Source of the DNA: Clostridia bacterium
GTDB lineage: Bacteria; Bacillota; Clostridia; Oscillospirales; Acutalibacteraceae
Assembly: GCA_900766945.1 (NCBI GenBank)
Contig: CAAFXD010000072.1
Coordinates: 1-5,931, forward strand
DNA length: 5,931 nt
Direction of reading: 5' to 3'
Below are positions 5,584-5,931 of this stretch, in pieces; the stretch's first letter is position 1, and every line of letters starts with the position of its first letter. The notes beneath the pieces were generated by a model. That model did not search any database, was not told where the DNA came from, and saw nothing but the letters and a program-made list of their open reading frames with translations. The position numbers were made by a program, and so were the translations under genes.

Positions 5584-5850
5584 TTACTTCTCGTTTTCAT
5601 CCAGGCGCAGATAATTTTTCACCAACACCTGCAAAAGCTCATCTCTATCCAACCGACGGATGAGGCTGCGGGCGTTGTTGTGCGTGGTAATATAGGTCGG
5701 GTCTTCGGACAAAATATACCCGACGATTTGACTGATGGGGTTATAGCCCTTTTCCCGAAGCGCGTTGTAAACCGTCAGTATGGTTTGGCGCATTTCTTCC
5801 TCATGTTCGTCTTTAATTGAGAACTGAATGGTTTTGTTCGGGTCTAACAT
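5584..5850 (-). CDS. ireB: IreB-family regulatory phosphoprotein (YrzL/UPF0297)
   Basis: This 88-residue protein matches the IreB/UPF0297 (DUF965) family along its length: an N-terminal TIQFS, then YNALREKGYNPISQIVGYIL, a DPTYIT-HNNARSLIRRLDRDELL block, and a terminal VKNYL. In Enterococcus faecalis IreB is phosphorylated by the Ser/Thr kinase IreK and is a negative regulator of cephalosporin resistance. Threonines lie near the N-terminus (TIQ, and QTILT further on) as candidate phosphosites, though the site used here is inference. A longer reading from GTG at 5859 is unlikely because that codon overlaps the Shine-Dalgarno sequence. The ATG at 5850 has AGGAGG 8 nt upstream. It is the first gene of a two-gene unit. 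The gene is often found between alaS and ruvX, but neither is visible here. Confidence 0.95.
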   Translation of the reverse strand: MLDPNKTIQFSIKDEHEEEMRQTILTVYNALREKGYNPISQIVGYILSEDPTYITTHNNARSLIRRLDRDELLQVLVKNYLRLDENEK

Positions 5851-5858
5851 CACAGCCA

Positions 5859-5864
5859 CCTCCT
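5859..5864 (-). promoter_or_regulatory. Shine-Dalgarno site fixing the IreB start
   Basis: AGGAGG (5864-5859, minus strand) is followed by 8 nt and the ATG at 5850-5848. It overlaps the upstream in-frame GTG at 5859, which therefore cannot be a good start codon. A second in-frame GTG at 5853 is adjacent but less favoured. Confidence 0.85.
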
Positions 5865-5881
5865 AATTTACAAGTAAAGGT

Positions 5882-5910
5882 ATTATACACTATACAACGG
5901 CAAAAAACAA
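5882..5910 (-). promoter_or_regulatory. Predicted sigma-A promoter of the ireB unit
   Basis: On the minus strand TTGTTT (5910-5905) lies exactly 17 bp upstream of a perfect TATAAT (5887-5882). Transcription would start near 5875, leaving about 25 nt before the ATG at 5850. The -10 is consensus and the -35 matches in the three most conserved positions. ireB therefore has its own promoter, even if read-through from an upstream gene also occurs. Confidence 0.8.
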
Positions 5911-5931
5911 TAAGTTTATGAAAATTTTTAC

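Noticed and set aside
1..5931. CRISPR arrays, tRNA/rRNA genes, insertion sequences, phage genes
   Set aside because: None seen: no regularly spaced repeats, no cloverleaf-like stretches in the short intergenic gaps, no transposase or integrase motifs, and no terminal inverted repeats flanking a module.

Overview
The window looks like chromosomal DNA of a Gram-positive Clostridia-type bacterium (Bacillota), probably of the gut Oscillospiraceae/Ruminococcaceae kind. The reasons are strong AGGAGG-type ribosome binding sites, sigma-A promoters, intrinsic terminators, an IreB-family protein, a LytR-CpsA-Psr (LCP) protein with a threonine-rich tail, and an oligopeptide-type binding lipoprotein. The taxonomic call is inference from gene content. 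Every supported gene is on the minus strand, so the biological order runs from high to low coordinates.

Unit 1 (about 5910 to 5234): a TTGTTT-N17-TATAAT promoter, the IreB-family regulator (start corrected to the ATG at 5850), an uncharacterised 97-residue protein coupled to it, then a terminator with a cUUCGg loop. Unit 2 (5145 to about 3793): an ECF sigma factor, then a single-pass membrane protein that overlaps it by 4 bp (GTGA) and is probably its anti-sigma partner. Two tandem hairpins follow. Unit 3 (3753 to 2241): a perfect consensus promoter (TTGACA-N17-TATAAT), the LCP cell-wall ligase (start corrected to 3667), and a 13-bp-stem terminator. Unit 4 (2237 to beyond 1): an extended -10 promoter, a lipoprotein of the peptide/nickel ABC-transporter binding family, a VanZ-family membrane protein overlapping it, and the first 24 codons of a DUF1015-family protein cut by the window edge.

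Most of the window concerns the cell envelope: envelope sensing (the ECF pair), attachment of wall polymers (LCP), solute binding at the outer membrane face (the lipoprotein) and a VanZ-like membrane protein. IreB homologues are substrates of the envelope-stress kinase IreK in enterococci, so unit 1 may belong to the same theme. Nothing points to a mobile element, prophage, CRISPR array, tRNA or rRNA. No gene-free stretch exceeds 300 bases. The longest, 3668-3898, holds the LCP promoter and two hairpins. I found no convincing new multi-gene system. The points most worth following up are the unknown partner of IreB, the non-zinc membrane partner of the sigma factor, and the solitary binding lipoprotein joined to VanZ and DUF1015.
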